Part shown: one piece after another, positions 40,822 through 51,084 of the stretch
How the letters are laid out: the number at the start of each line of letters is the position of its first letter
Numbering within the stretch: position 1 is the first letter of the stretch
NCBI RefSeq assembly: GCF_900699015.1
Contig: NZ_LR217737.1
Location: forward strand, 620,001-684,000
Length of the DNA: 64,000 nucleotides
Direction of reading: 5' to 3'
Source: Erwinia_E haradaeae_E
GTDB lineage: Bacteria; Pseudomonadota; Gammaproteobacteria; Enterobacterales; Enterobacteriaceae
Notes under the pieces: model-generated
Seen by the model: only the letters and a program-made list of their open reading frames with translations
Told to the model about the DNA's origin: nothing
Databases searched by the model: none
Made by a program: the position numbers and the translations under genes

Positions 40822-41682
40822 TTAACCAACTATACTACTCATAAAAGAATGCAAAGGAGAAACATTCACACCACGTGCAACAAATCCATTCCACTGCTTT
40901 GGCATACGATCTAATACATTAAAAGCAGCTTGCTGAGTGTTAAATTCTGAAAAAACACAAGAACCAGTGCCTGTCATATGTGGTGTTGAATACAACAATA
41001 ACCAGGACATAACCTTTTCAACCTCGTAATATTGCTTTCTTACAATGCCTTCACAGTCGTTATGAAAAGGATTTAATAATAAATCTTTTATATGACGACG
41101 AGACGTATCTCTCGGTAAATCAGGATCACTAAAAATCTGAAAAGAGGTAATACCAACACTTGGATCAATCACTATATACCATTTTTCATCTAGTATAAGT
41201 GGTAGTAATCGATCACCAATACCCTCAGCAAATGATGTAAGACCCCATATAAAAACTGGTACATCAGCGCCAAGTTTCAAGCCTAAAAATGCTAAATATT
41301 TTAAGCTAAACCCAGTACCCCATAAATAGTTAAGTGCTATTAACACCGTAGCCGCATTTGATGATCCACCCCCTAACCCTCCGCCAATAGGAATGCGCTT
41401 TTCTATAGAAAAAGTGGCTCCAACTTTAGTAGATAAAGTTCCATATATTTCTGCGTGTATAAGTAAGAGTTTTGCAGCACGCATTATAAGATTGTTTTCC
41501 TCTGTAGTACCATCTACAGGAGTTAGTAGTTGAAGTGTTCCGCTGTGATTAATTTCAATAGATATTGTATCCCCATAATCAAGAAACTGAAATAATGTCT
41601 GAATATGATGGTATCCATCTTGACGACGACCAGTAATATAAAGAAATAAATTAAGTTTTGCCGGAGAAGGCCATGTAATCAT
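40822..41682 (-). CDS. ispE: IspE, CDP-methylerythritol kinase
   Basis: IspE phosphorylates CDP-methylerythritol in the MEP pathway to isoprenoids, which supply undecaprenyl phosphate for the wall and LPS. It has 286 residues (E. coli 283). The GHMP-kinase features are present: PAKLNLFLYI near the N-terminus and the ATP-binding loop GGGLGGGSSNA near 95-105, and MTGTGSCVF near 237. It follows lolB by 12 nt, so they are one transcript, and precedes prs by about 265 nt. Confidence 0.97.
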   Translation of the reverse strand: MITWPSPAKLNLFLYITGRRQDGYHHIQTLFQFLDYGDTISIEINHSGTLQLLTPVDGTTEENNLIMRAAKLLLIHAEIYGTLSTKVGATFSIEKRIPIGGGLGGGSSNAATVLIALNYLWGTGFSLKYLAFLGLKLGADVPVFIWGLTSFAEGIGDRLLPLILDEKWYIVIDPSVGITSFQIFSDPDLPRDTSRRHIKDLLLNPFHNDCEGIVRKQYYEVEKVMSWLLLYSTPHMTGTGSCVFSEFNTQQAAFNVLDRMPKQWNGFVARGVNVSPLHSFMSSIVG

Positions 41683-41694
41683 TACTATTATTCT

Positions 41695-42312
41695 TTAACT
41701 ATATATAGATAAAATAATAGACTGCTTACCTTGATGTAACTCAATCTTAGAAGGTAGCGAAGGTAGACTTGGTACACTATGATACGCTAAATATAAAATA
41801 CGCCATATTTTACCGTTTTCACTGAAGTTAAGCTGACGTAAATGGTATTGTTCATCAATTGTAAAAGTAGTAATATTTCCTGGCAAACCCATAATCCACT
41901 GATGAATATTTTCTAATGGAAAACTCATGCCTGTCATCCTGAAAAGAGCTTCTTCAATATTACTGTCATTAGGACAATGTCTTAGTTTACATATAAATTG
42001 TGTTGATTGATCCTCTTGATTGATTTGAAAAATAGTAAAACCTAATGGATTAGTCAATAGAAGTCGATAATGACCAGGTAACTTCTGATACCAATTAAAA
42101 TAAGCATAACCTTTCTTTTTACCAGAAAACCAGGACAATACACCACGAATTTGATACTGAGTTATATTTTTTATAATCTTTTGATTCTGCTTCCACTGAA
42201 GAGGCATTGGTGTTAATCTATTTTCGTGAATTTGTTCATGGAAGGAACAAGCTGATAACATATTTCCTAGAAAGAAAATACTCCAAAAAAAACGATAGTT
42301 CAGTAAAAACAT
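41695..42312 (-). CDS. lolB: LolB, outer-membrane lipoprotein receptor
   Basis: LolB receives lipoproteins from LolA and inserts them into the outer membrane; it is itself a lipoprotein. It has 205 residues (E. coli 207). The signal peptide (about 1-21) ends in the lipobox LSA-C22, and Ser at +2 is the outer-membrane sorting signal. Features of the mature protein such as RGVLSWFSGKKKGYAYFNW and a region LPLENIHQWIMG-like (FPLENIHQWI, MGLPG) match the family. It is first in the lolB-ispE(-prs) run. Upstream, the divergent hemA position is eroded. Confidence 0.93.
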   Translation of the reverse strand: MFLLNYRFFWSIFFLGNMLSACSFHEQIHENRLTPMPLQWKQNQKIIKNITQYQIRGVLSWFSGKKKGYAYFNWYQKLPGHYRLLLTNPLGFTIFQINQEDQSTQFICKLRHCPNDSNIEEALFRMTGMSFPLENIHQWIMGLPGNITTFTIDEQYHLRQLNFSENGKIWRILYLAYHSVPSLPSLPSKIELHQGKQSIILSIYS

Positions 42313-43828
42313 AATGATGTCACACCCCTACATAATATGTAACCATCTAATTCCTTTGATACTAAGCATAAATTATGAAATAATTCTTCTTTCTTCTAAC
42401 GATCTATAATCTCTTATCATAAAGATGATATGTTAGTTTTATATATCCTTATAACAATACTTAATATACAAGTAATTGAATTTTATTCTTCATCAAAATG
42501 TTTACTACTCTCTGAAGCATTTCTAAACAATTGATAGCTTCAGTAAATTTTCTAGCCTAATAGATTGTTCATTTATCTATATTAATGAATAAATATATTT
42601 ACTAAAAGATAGAAATAATATTATGTGACTCTTAATCAATATATATTTATTAAATAATTAATATTCTAGTCTACCAGACTAGTTTTTTTCTAAAAAAATA
42701 AATTCTATATGAAGAGAAAGATATGAATGAATCATCAAATTCTATCTTATTTTAAAATATGTGATTAAATCATACACTGACTATTTTAAGGTAATCTGAT
42801 ACAAAATCAGTAAAAGATAAAATTATACCTAGAAGATTCTCTTAAATCAATAAAAGTATAGATTTATGAGTAAATCTAGGATAATAAAAGTAATTATACA
42901 AAATTAGCATTGAATATGATTCAATCCATGAAAAAGATAGCTACTCAATTCATATCAAGAAATTATAAATAATAAATTCAAAATGGTATCATAAATAATG
43001 ATTCTGAATGCTGTATACTATACTTTATAAAAAGAAAAACGATCAATTTATAAAATTATCACTATAGATTAAAATTAGATCACTGTCTATGTGATGTCGA
43101 TCTAACTATAAATAGAATAACTATTAGCTATAAGTCATGGTGATCGATATCACGAAATAAAAATAAAATAATCGGTTATTTTTACCTCCAAGTAAACAAT
43201 ATCTAATCAGGATTCTTGATCTATCAACTAAACGTATTATGTCGCTGTAAAAAATATTTTTTAATATAATTTTATATAAAGTAATTATTTAAATTAAAAG
43301 ATCATCTCATGCAACCAGAACAGAATATAATTTCAGATCGGACTGAACTATTGTTACTAAAAACAAGAAGTCAACAACAAGTATGATCTACCATTCAAAA
43401 AAAACACAAGAATTCTACCAACATAAAATTACGTTCTTTCCAACAACTAAAATCATATTAGATAACCAATCTTGAAGAAAGTAAAATACAGGGTCCGTTT
43501 AAAAATAAACAAAAGATAATAATACTGACTAGATCACAAGTCAAAATTAAAGTAACATTGATAAACTTTCAGCATTGAAAGAAAAAATATTCGTATCTTA
43601 CTCAGCAGATCTTAACTCATTTATATCCAATCTAGTATAACAAGAACACTATCAGACATGACTACATAAAGATCAAAAAATTATAATATGTTACAAAGTT
43701 ATAATTTTCAATATAGTTAAAACTAATCTCTCACACAGTAAGTTCTTCAAAAAAGAATCAATTATTAAAAAATTTGTCTTTAATTCTCTTACAATACTTT
43801 ATCACCTTAAAAGGATAAAATAATATAC
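42313..43828. other. hemA-sized gap between lolB and prfA
   Basis: In E. coli divergent hemA sits between lolB and prfA, and the interval there (spacer plus hemA) is close to the 1,516 nt seen here. No long open frame remains. A possible HemA C-terminal trace is listed separately; I see nothing else readable. Confidence 0.6.
43366..43473 (+). pseudogene. hemA: Possible relic of hemA
   Basis: HemA is glutamyl-tRNA reductase, the entry to haem synthesis. The frame from 43366 reads R-S-Q-Q-Q-V and then TGA, where E. coli HemA (recalled) has RSQAEQVR. About 75-105 nt later the same frame reads Q-Q-L, a TAG, and I-T-N-L, comparable to QDLAWKLTNRL. Order and spacing fit roughly, but the trace lies about 200 nt further from prfA than expected, and an alternative alignment of the bases just upstream (D-R-T-E-L) to the N-terminal CNRTELY motif is also possible. 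Position is the main support. Confidence 0.35.
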
Positions 43829-44914
43829 ATGCATCCTTCTATTGTCACTAAACTAGAAATATTGCAGGAACGCTATATAGAGGTTAAATTGATGCTTGAT
43901 GATATCAGAATCATTGATAATCAAGAGCGTTTCCGTATTTTATCACATGAATATACTCAGTTAACAAATGTTATCCAGTGTTTTAGTCAATGGAAGAAGA
44001 GTCAGGAAGATATTAGAAATGCTGAAAGAATGCTCGACGATTCTGACTTACATGAACTAGCACAAGAAGAGTTACAGATATCACGAACTTTTAGCAAAAC
44101 CATAGAGCAACATCTACAAGATCTTCTGTTACCAAAAGACCCTAATGATAAACGAAATTGTTATTTAGAAATACGAGCTGGCACTGGTGGTGATGAAGCA
44201 GCAATTTTTTCTGGTAACTTATTCCGTATGTATAGCCGATATGCTGATTCTAAATACTGGACTGTGGAAATAATGAGCTCCCATGAAGGTGAGCTAGGTG
44301 GATATAAAGAAATAGTGGCTAAAATTATTGGTCATGGGGCTTATGGCCGACTTAAATTTGAATCAGGAGGTCATAGAGTACAACGTGTACCAGAAACCGA
44401 ATCACAAGGGCGCATCCATACGTCAGCCTGTACCGTAGCAGTCATGCCTGATCTTCCAAAAAAAGAATTACCAGTTATCAATCCATCTCATCTGAAAATT
44501 GATACTTTTCGATCTTCTGGAGCAGGTGGGCAACATGTAAATACTACTGATTCAGCAATCCGTATTACTCATATTCCTAGCGGAATAGTAGTGGAATGTC
44601 AGGACGAACGTTCTCAACATAAAAATAAAGCTAAAGCATTAGCAGTACTCAGTTTAAGAATTAGAGAAGCTGAAAAAACTCGAAGTCGCCAAGAAACATC
44701 ATCAGAAAGACGGAATCTCATTGGGAGTGGTGATCGATCTGACCGTAATCGAACCTATAATTTTCCACAAGGACGTATTACAGACCACCGTATTCATCTA
44801 AGCATCTATCGTCTAGATGAAGCCATGGATGGTAAACTAGATGTATTAATTGACCCTCTAATTCAGGAGCATCAAGCAGATCAACTAGCTTCTCTTTCTG
44901 AGCAAGATTCATGA
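43829..44914 (+). CDS. prfA: RF1, peptide chain release factor 1
   Basis: RF1 terminates at UAG and UAA. It has 361 residues (E. coli 360). The PET codon-recognition motif in RVPETESQ and the peptidyl-hydrolase motif GGQ at 233-235 are intact. RF1 and RF2 are thus both kept, so all three stop codons should be read normally. Its stop overlaps the start of prmC by 4 nt (ATGA); PrmC methylates the GGQ glutamine of this protein. AAGGAT lies about 14 nt before the ATG, a rather long spacing. Confidence 0.97.
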   Translation: MHPSIVTKLEILQERYIEVKLMLDDIRIIDNQERFRILSHEYTQLTNVIQCFSQWKKSQEDIRNAERMLDDSDLHELAQEELQISRTFSKTIEQHLQDLLLPKDPNDKRNCYLEIRAGTGGDEAAIFSGNLFRMYSRYADSKYWTVEIMSSHEGELGGYKEIVAKIIGHGAYGRLKFESGGHRVQRVPETESQGRIHTSACTVAVMPDLPKKELPVINPSHLKIDTFRSSGAGGQHVNTTDSAIRITHIPSGIVVECQDERSQHKNKAKALAVLSLRIREAEKTRSRQETSSERRNLIGSGDRSDRNRTYNFPQGRITDHRIHLSIYRLDEAMDGKLDVLIDPLIQEHQADQLASLSEQDS

Positions 44915-45744
44915 AAATAAGTCACTGGATAGATACTGCTATGGCGCAACTTATTAATAGCACTAGCCCAAAACTTGATGCTGAAATACTTTTATCCATG
45001 GTCATAAAAAAACCCCGTTCCTGGATTATTGCATTTGATGACAGCTTACTAACTACCCCTTCTTTAAGAAAACTAAAAAAATTACTCCAACAACGTGCTA
45101 TCGGAACTCCTATATCTTATCTTACAGGAGAGCGTGAATTTTGGTCTATGACTTTTAACGTCACACCTAATGTTCTAATTCCTCGAGCAGATAGCGAAAT
45201 ACTAGTAGAAAAAGCTTTAACTCTAATTCCTTTGAACAAAGCGTGCTCAATCCTAGATCTTGGAACTGGATGCGGAGCAATAGCAATAGCTATTGCTAGC
45301 GAACGCGAGGATTGTCAAGTACTTGGAATTGATAATAGTATTGCTGCCATAAAAGTAGCAAAACAAAATGCAATTAGTTTAGGATATACTAATGTATCTT
45401 TTATACCTGGAAACTGGTTTTCTACTATAGGAAAGCGACAGTTTTATATTATTGTTAGCAATCCACCTTATATTAATATATCTGATGAACATCTACTAAA
45501 AGAGGATATTCGTTTCGAACCAATGAGCGCATTAATTTCTAGTGATAACGGTCTAGCTGATATTAAATGTATCGTTAAACAAGCAAAATATTATTTAATA
45601 TCTGGGGGATGGTTACTGATAGAGCATGGATGGAAGCAAGCTGAATATGTACGAACCATTCTAGAAGGCAATGGGTTTTGTCAAGTTCAAACCTCTCAAG
45701 ATTATAGCGGTAATGATCGTATAACTTTTGGTCTTCTTTATTGA
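44911..45744 (+). CDS. prmC: PrmC, release-factor glutamine methyltransferase
   Basis: PrmC uses S-adenosylmethionine to methylate the glutamine of the GGQ motif in RF1 and RF2. The 277 residues match E. coli. The SAM-binding motif DLGTGCGAIAIA lies near 115-126, and N184-P-P-Y187 binds the glutamine side chain. Translational coupling to prfA through the ATGA overlap is the usual arrangement. The E. coli downstream genes sirB1, sirB2 and kdsA are not here; secF converges from the other strand after 94 nt. Confidence 0.96.
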   Translation: MKISHWIDTAMAQLINSTSPKLDAEILLSMVIKKPRSWIIAFDDSLLTTPSLRKLKKLLQQRAIGTPISYLTGEREFWSMTFNVTPNVLIPRADSEILVEKALTLIPLNKACSILDLGTGCGAIAIAIASEREDCQVLGIDNSIAAIKVAKQNAISLGYTNVSFIPGNWFSTIGKRQFYIIVSNPPYINISDEHLLKEDIRFEPMSALISSDNGLADIKCIVKQAKYYLISGGWLLIEHGWKQAEYVRTILEGNGFCQVQTSQDYSGNDRITFGLLY

Positions 45745-45838
45745 CTCCATCCCTTTGGTTTTTCGTATATCCAGATCAATTTGACTATTTCATCGATTCT
45801 AATTGCTTAATAAATTCTAAGAAAATCAATATGAAACA

Positions 45839-46789
45839 TTAATCTTGATTCTTATTATCTAACATCTGAGGAAACATATTTTCTCGCTGTAATCCTATTT
45901 TTAAAGATAAAGAGGAAGAGACGTAAACTGATGAAATAGTACCAATAATAATACCGATAATCATTGTTAATGAAAAACCTTTTAACAAAGAACCACCAAA
46001 AATAAACAGAACCCCAGCCATTACTAATGTAATTAATGAAGTAATAATAGTCCGAATTAAGGTTTGTGTTAAAGAAAGATTAATGATGTAATATGGTATA
46101 AATGAAAACATTGTAAAAAAATTCTCACGGATACGATCTGAAACTACAATCTTATCATTAAGAGAGTACCCGATAACAGATAGAAGAGAAGCTATAATTG
46201 TTAAGTCAATTTCTATTTTAAAAATCGATAAAAGACCTATAGTAATCACTATATCATGTATTAACGCTAAAACCACTCCTAATGAGAGTTTCCAAGAAAA
46301 ACGATAAGAAATATAAATAAAAATCGCTATCCAAGCTGAGAAAAGCGCTATACCTGCATCTCGCGGTAAGTTTTCACCTACACGCGGACCTATAACTTCA
46401 ATACGTGTAACGATAACGTTTTGCCCTATTGAGTTATTAATCGTACTTACTACTTTAGAACTCAGTGTAGTTCCTTCAAAATCTTCTTTTGGTGCTATTT
46501 GTATTATAAGGTCATATAAGCTCTCTAGATTTTGGACTTTATGCTGACCCAAACCAATCTTCTTCAAATTATAGCGAACTAAATCCAAATCAACTGGTCT
46601 CTCTAGTTTTAGCTCAATTACTGTTCCACCAGTAAAATCTAGCCCCCAATTAAATCCACGAATACTAACAATACTTATTGAGACTATTAATAAAATTATC
46701 GAACATAGAAATACCACTTTATTCCAACGCATAAAGTCAATAACTTTTTTCCCACAATGCATATCTAAAGAACTTCGTACTTGTGCCAC
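45839..46789 (-). CDS. secF: SecF, Sec translocase accessory subunit
   Basis: SecF works with SecD in the inner membrane to pull exported proteins out of SecYEG using the proton gradient. It has 316 residues (E. coli 323). Six membrane segments are visible, with the conserved GLDFTGGTVIE just after the first and the ALIHDIVITIG and SVIGYSLNDKIVV-type motifs in the core. It lies 16 nt downstream of secD and has GGAGAA before its ATG, so the two form one operon. Confidence 0.97.
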   Translation of the reverse strand: MAQVRSSLDMHCGKKVIDFMRWNKVVFLCSIILLIVSISIVSIRGFNWGLDFTGGTVIELKLERPVDLDLVRYNLKKIGLGQHKVQNLESLYDLIIQIAPKEDFEGTTLSSKVVSTINNSIGQNVIVTRIEVIGPRVGENLPRDAGIALFSAWIAIFIYISYRFSWKLSLGVVLALIHDIVITIGLLSIFKIEIDLTIIASLLSVIGYSLNDKIVVSDRIRENFFTMFSFIPYYIINLSLTQTLIRTIITSLITLVMAGVLFIFGGSLLKGFSLTMIIGIIIGTISSVYVSSSLSLKIGLQRENMFPQMLDNKNQD

Positions 46790-46805
46790 TAATTCTCCTT
46801 ACTTC

Positions 46806-48641
46806 TTATATAGATAACTTATTTATACGTTTTCCACCATATATAAGATTAATTATAGCACGGGTACCAATAATAGCAGTTAACATAGAAGTAGCTATAC
46901 CAACTGCAGTTGTCACTGCAAATCCTTTAATAGAACCAGTACCTACTGTATACAAAACAATTACCTTAATTAATGTAGTTATATTTGCGTCGATTATACT
47001 AGAAAACGCCCTTTTATAACCCTCATGGATTGCCCTCTGTACAGAACGTCCATTCTGTAATTCTTCCTTAATGCGCTCATTAATAAGTACATTAGCATCA
47101 ACTGCTACTACTAAAGTTAGAACAATACCAGCAATACCTGGCATTGTTAATGTTACTCCAGGTAACAAAGACATAGTCCCAATAATCAACACTAGATTTG
47201 CTAACAATGCTAAAGTAGCCACTAAACCGAATAATTTATATCGTAAGACCATAAATAAAATAGAAACTAAGACCCCCCATAAACAAGCTTTTAATCCCTG
47301 AGAAATATTTTTAGCCACCATAGTCGGACCAATAATACGTTCTTCTACAATCTGTATTGGTGCAATAAATACTCCTGAACGCAATAAAAGAGCAAGATGG
47401 TGAGCTTCTTTTTGATTATGAATTCCACTAATACGAAAGTTAGACCCCAACTGTGACTGAATATAAGCCACATTAATGATCTCATCACACTTTTCTAAAA
47501 TCATGTGACCACGAGAATCCTTCTTACCACTATTCTTATATTCAATAAATAAAGTTGCCATCGCTTGACCAATATGATCTCTAGTAAAGCTAGACATAAT
47601 ATTACCACCTTTTCTGTCTAAAGAAATGTTAACTTGAGTCTGATTATATTCATCAATACTAGTAGTAGAATTAATAATATGATCACCAGTCAAGATGACG
47701 CTCTTGTTTAGAACAAACGCCCTTCCATCTCTTGTATATTTAACTTCTGAATCTTTAGGTAAAGTAATGTCAACAGCACTATGAGTGTCCACTAAACGAA
47801 ACTCTAGCGTTGCCATAGAACTAAGAATCTCTTTGGCGCGTGCAGAATCTTGCATGCCTGGTAACTCTACAATAATAAAAGAATTACCCTGTCGCTGAAT
47901 GATAGCTTCTGTTAATCCTAATTGAGTAATCCGATTACGTAATATATTGATATTCTGTTCTATTGCATATTCACGTGCTAAACGCATGCTTTCGTCATTA
48001 ACTGCAACAGTTAAAGTATTGTAAGAACTGTTCTTAATAATTACATCATGATAATTAGAAAGAATATCTCTTCTTACTTTATCTCGAGTTTTTTGATCTA
48101 AAAAACGTACTTGTAAACTAAATAAGTCACTTTTACTTAATTCAAGATAAGGAATTTTTTTTTCATGCAAATCACTGCGTAAATTATCAAAATTCTCCTG
48201 TTGTAATTTAGATAAAGAACTATCTATATTCACTTCCATGAGAAAATGAATACCACCACGAAGATCTAAACCGAGCTTCATTGGCTCTGCACATAAAGCT
48301 GATAACCAAAATGGAGTTGCTGGAGCAAGATTTAATGCTACAATATAGTTCTTACCAATAGATTTTTTAATTGCTTCACAAGCCTCTAGCTGCAAGCTGG
48401 TATTAGGAAGACGCACTAAAACAGAACCATTTTGCCAAGTAATAGATTTACTTTCAATATGATCTTTTTGTAGAATATTCTTAATTTGAACGAATGCATT
48501 CTCATTAGTAATACTTCCATGTAAACCAGTAATTTGGATAGATGGATCCTCGCCATAAAGATTAGGTAATGCATACAAACAACCAAAAAATAATATAATC
48601 AATAAAATTAGATATTTCCATAAAGGATAACGATTCAGCAC
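46806..48641 (-). CDS. secD: SecD, Sec translocase accessory subunit
   Basis: SecD partners SecF in proton-driven late-stage protein export. It has 611 residues (E. coli 615). One N-terminal membrane helix, a large periplasmic region (including LGLDLRGGIHFLM near 121-133), and a C-terminal block of five helices with GIAGIVLTLVVAVDANVLI and the NERIKEE loop are all present. In relatives yajC lies directly upstream, in the order yajC-secD-secF; here only a trace of it remains. The SD-like AGGGAA precedes the ATG. Confidence 0.97.
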   Translation of the reverse strand: MLNRYPLWKYLILLIILFFGCLYALPNLYGEDPSIQITGLHGSITNENAFVQIKNILQKDHIESKSITWQNGSVLVRLPNTSLQLEACEAIKKSIGKNYIVALNLAPATPFWLSALCAEPMKLGLDLRGGIHFLMEVNIDSSLSKLQQENFDNLRSDLHEKKIPYLELSKSDLFSLQVRFLDQKTRDKVRRDILSNYHDVIIKNSSYNTLTVAVNDESMRLAREYAIEQNINILRNRITQLGLTEAIIQRQGNSFIIVELPGMQDSARAKEILSSMATLEFRLVDTHSAVDITLPKDSEVKYTRDGRAFVLNKSVILTGDHIINSTTSIDEYNQTQVNISLDRKGGNIMSSFTRDHIGQAMATLFIEYKNSGKKDSRGHMILEKCDEIINVAYIQSQLGSNFRISGIHNQKEAHHLALLLRSGVFIAPIQIVEERIIGPTMVAKNISQGLKACLWGVLVSILFMVLRYKLFGLVATLALLANLVLIIGTMSLLPGVTLTMPGIAGIVLTLVVAVDANVLINERIKEELQNGRSVQRAIHEGYKRAFSSIIDANITTLIKVIVLYTVGTGSIKGFAVTTAVGIATSMLTAIIGTRAIINLIYGGKRINKLSI

Positions 48642-49953
48642 AGTAGTTCCCTTTAAATAACATAATAATATGTGACTAAAAATTTTTATATCATGAAGTA
48701 CAAAAAAATTCAGTGCATTTCAGTTATTTTTTATACTTTACCCGACCAGATACAGTTTTATTCTCTAAAAGAATTAGATCCATTTCTTATTTTATCTAAT
48801 CTCTTCTAAAACAATATTAAAAATAGTTTTCTAAATAAAATAAAAAATAACTACTTAAATTACTAAATGATTCTCACTATCTAACTAAAAGACTATAATA
48901 GTAATATAAATAATCAAATTTTTATGATAAATAATCTAACTAGCTATATATAAATATTCTCTAATTAAGGTCAAATACGTTATATAACCTTATAGAGCGC
49001 AATTTTATATTGAATTATTTATTCTCTATTTTAGATCTCAATATAATTGAATTATAGAATATGAACCTAATTTCATACATCCTAAACCAATAATAATTAC
49101 TATACTATCAAGATTACGATATTAATTAAAATATTTAGTCTTATACTAAAAATCTTTAGATAATTACTTACATCTCTCAAGTCAATATGATATATTATTC
49201 TTTATTTATCATATAAAAGGACTTTTTATTACTATTAACATCGTAATAGTTATTAGATCAATTATAATTATCCTTCATTTTTATATTACAAATATTTAAT
49301 ATCTTTTAGATTGATCCTGTGATACAAAAGAAAATATCAGAAATACTTGAAAATTAACTTTTGTTAATTTATTTTATCTAGTCTATAAACTTTACTACCT
49401 TGCTCTTAATATGAATCATCTTTCAAAGACATAAATTACAAACTATGTAATCAAAATATATCCATAACTTAATATAGATAAAAATATACTGAACTATTTT
49501 TATAATATTATTTTTTCTATGAATCTTAAAACTTTATCAAATCAAGATGCATTTATTGTAATGAAAATAAAATAATTCTTTTCCAAACATGGACAATACA
49601 TATTATTTTGTATATTTTATCTCTTCTGTACAGATAATACGAATATCTTAGTATAAAATCTTGTATTAAGTACAATAACATTTCACATAAAATTAAAATA
49701 TATATAGATAGAAATACTACGTTAGTTGCATAAATATTGATAACACATCAATTATAGAACTATTCGTAATCATTGAATATTGTATTTTACTTAAAGTAAA
49801 ATATTAAAATATATATCTTTCAATAAAGATCTTACGATCCATCATCACAAATATATCATTTTTTATAAACTAATAAAAATATGAAATAAATATTTATGTA
49901 TAATAGCTGGCATCTGTAAACTACATTTAATTTTATTACAGTTATTATTTTCT
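48642..49953. other. Eroded interval between secD and tgt
   Basis: About 1.3 kb where relatives have only yajC (330 nt) and short spacers, so it has not shrunk and may include lost neighbours. Apart from the yajC-like trace near secD, I see no gene, tRNA or clear hairpin. Confidence 0.55.
48690..48775 (-). pseudogene. yajC: Possible relic of yajC
   Basis: YajC is a small inner-membrane protein encoded immediately upstream of secD. On the - strand, bases around 48735-48760 read K-T-V-S-G-R-V-K-Y, comparable to YajC GGLVGRVTKV. After a stop the same frame continues to T-E-F-F, as in TTEVV. It sits within about 130 nt of the secD start, where the end of yajC belongs. Only a short motif matches, so the call rests mainly on position. 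Confidence 0.4.
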
Positions 49954-51084
49954 TTAATTTAAATAAAATTTATCTTCATTATATACAACTGATTTTTTAT
50001 AAAATGCATTCACAAATTGATCCAATACACCTTGTTCAATAGCCTGACGTAAATTTAACATTAAACACTGATAATAATGTAAGTTATGAATGGTATTCAA
50101 ACGAGCACCCAGCATTTCCTTACAGCGATCCAAGTGATGCAAATAAGCACGGCTATAATGAAGACAAGTATAACAATTACATTCATCGTCAAGCGATGCT
50201 GTATCCTCTTTATATTTTTTATTACGAATTTTTATTATTCCATCTGAAACAAATAGATATCCATTACGGGCATTACGTGTGGGAATTACACAATCAAACA
50301 TATCAATACCACAACAAACACCTGCTATTAAATCTTCTGGTGTACCAATACCCATCAAATAACGCGGCTTATCTTGTGATAATTGTCGACAAACATGTTT
50401 TAAAATCTTGTGCATATATTGCTTTGGTTCTCCAACAGCTAAACCACCTATAGCGTACCCATCAAAACCTATTTCCAATAATCCTTGAATTGACATATCT
50501 CGTAAATCAGTGTAAATTCCACCCTGAATGATACCAAATAATGAGTTTTTATTTCCTAAAGAATCAAACCGATCACGACTTCGTTTTGCCCACCTCAATG
50601 ATCTTTTCACTGCATGTTCAGTATCAGTCCAAACGGAAGGATATGGCATACACTCATCAAAAATCATTACAATGTCAGAACCAAGTTCATATTGAATTTC
50701 CATTGATCTCTCTGAATCAAGAAAAACTGTATGACCATTAATTGGATTACGAAAAAATACCCCCTCTTCACTAATAGTATTAGTAGATCCCAAACTAAAT
50801 ACTTGAAATCCACCTGAATCCGTCAGAATAGGACTATACCATTTCATAAAACCATGAAGATCACCATGCCTTTTAATAATCTCGGTTCCTGGACGCAACG
50901 ATAAATGAAAAGTATTACTAATGATCATTTGAGAACCTGTGCTTTTTAATTCTTCTGGACTTATTCCTTTAACTGAGCCATAAGTACCGACAGGCATAAA
51001 TACTGGAGTATCTACTACACCGCGATCAAAAATTAAACGACCACGTCTAGCGTATCCATCAGTAGCATCTAATACAAACTTCAC
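49954..51084 (-). CDS. tgt: Tgt, tRNA-guanine transglycosylase
   Basis: Tgt exchanges guanine 34 of GUN-anticodon tRNAs for preQ1, on the way to queuosine. It has 376 residues (E. coli 375). The catalytic-site motifs LTDSGGFQVFS near 88-98 and FDCVIPTRNARNG near 263-275, and the zinc-binding region CNCYTC followed by a distal histidine, are intact. The start is GTG at 51084 with a strong GGAGGA 3-8 nt upstream. queA, normally just upstream in the same operon and needed to finish queuosine, is not present intact. Confidence 0.97.
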   Translation of the reverse strand: MKFVLDATDGYARRGRLIFDRGVVDTPVFMPVGTYGSVKGISPEELKSTGSQMIISNTFHLSLRPGTEIIKRHGDLHGFMKWYSPILTDSGGFQVFSLGSTNTISEEGVFFRNPINGHTVFLDSERSMEIQYELGSDIVMIFDECMPYPSVWTDTEHAVKRSLRWAKRSRDRFDSLGNKNSLFGIIQGGIYTDLRDMSIQGLLEIGFDGYAIGGLAVGEPKQYMHKILKHVCRQLSQDKPRYLMGIGTPEDLIAGVCCGIDMFDCVIPTRNARNGYLFVSDGIIKIRNKKYKEDTASLDDECNCYTCLHYSRAYLHHLDRCKEMLGARLNTIHNLHYYQCLMLNLRQAIEQGVLDQFVNAFYKKSVVYNEDKFYLN

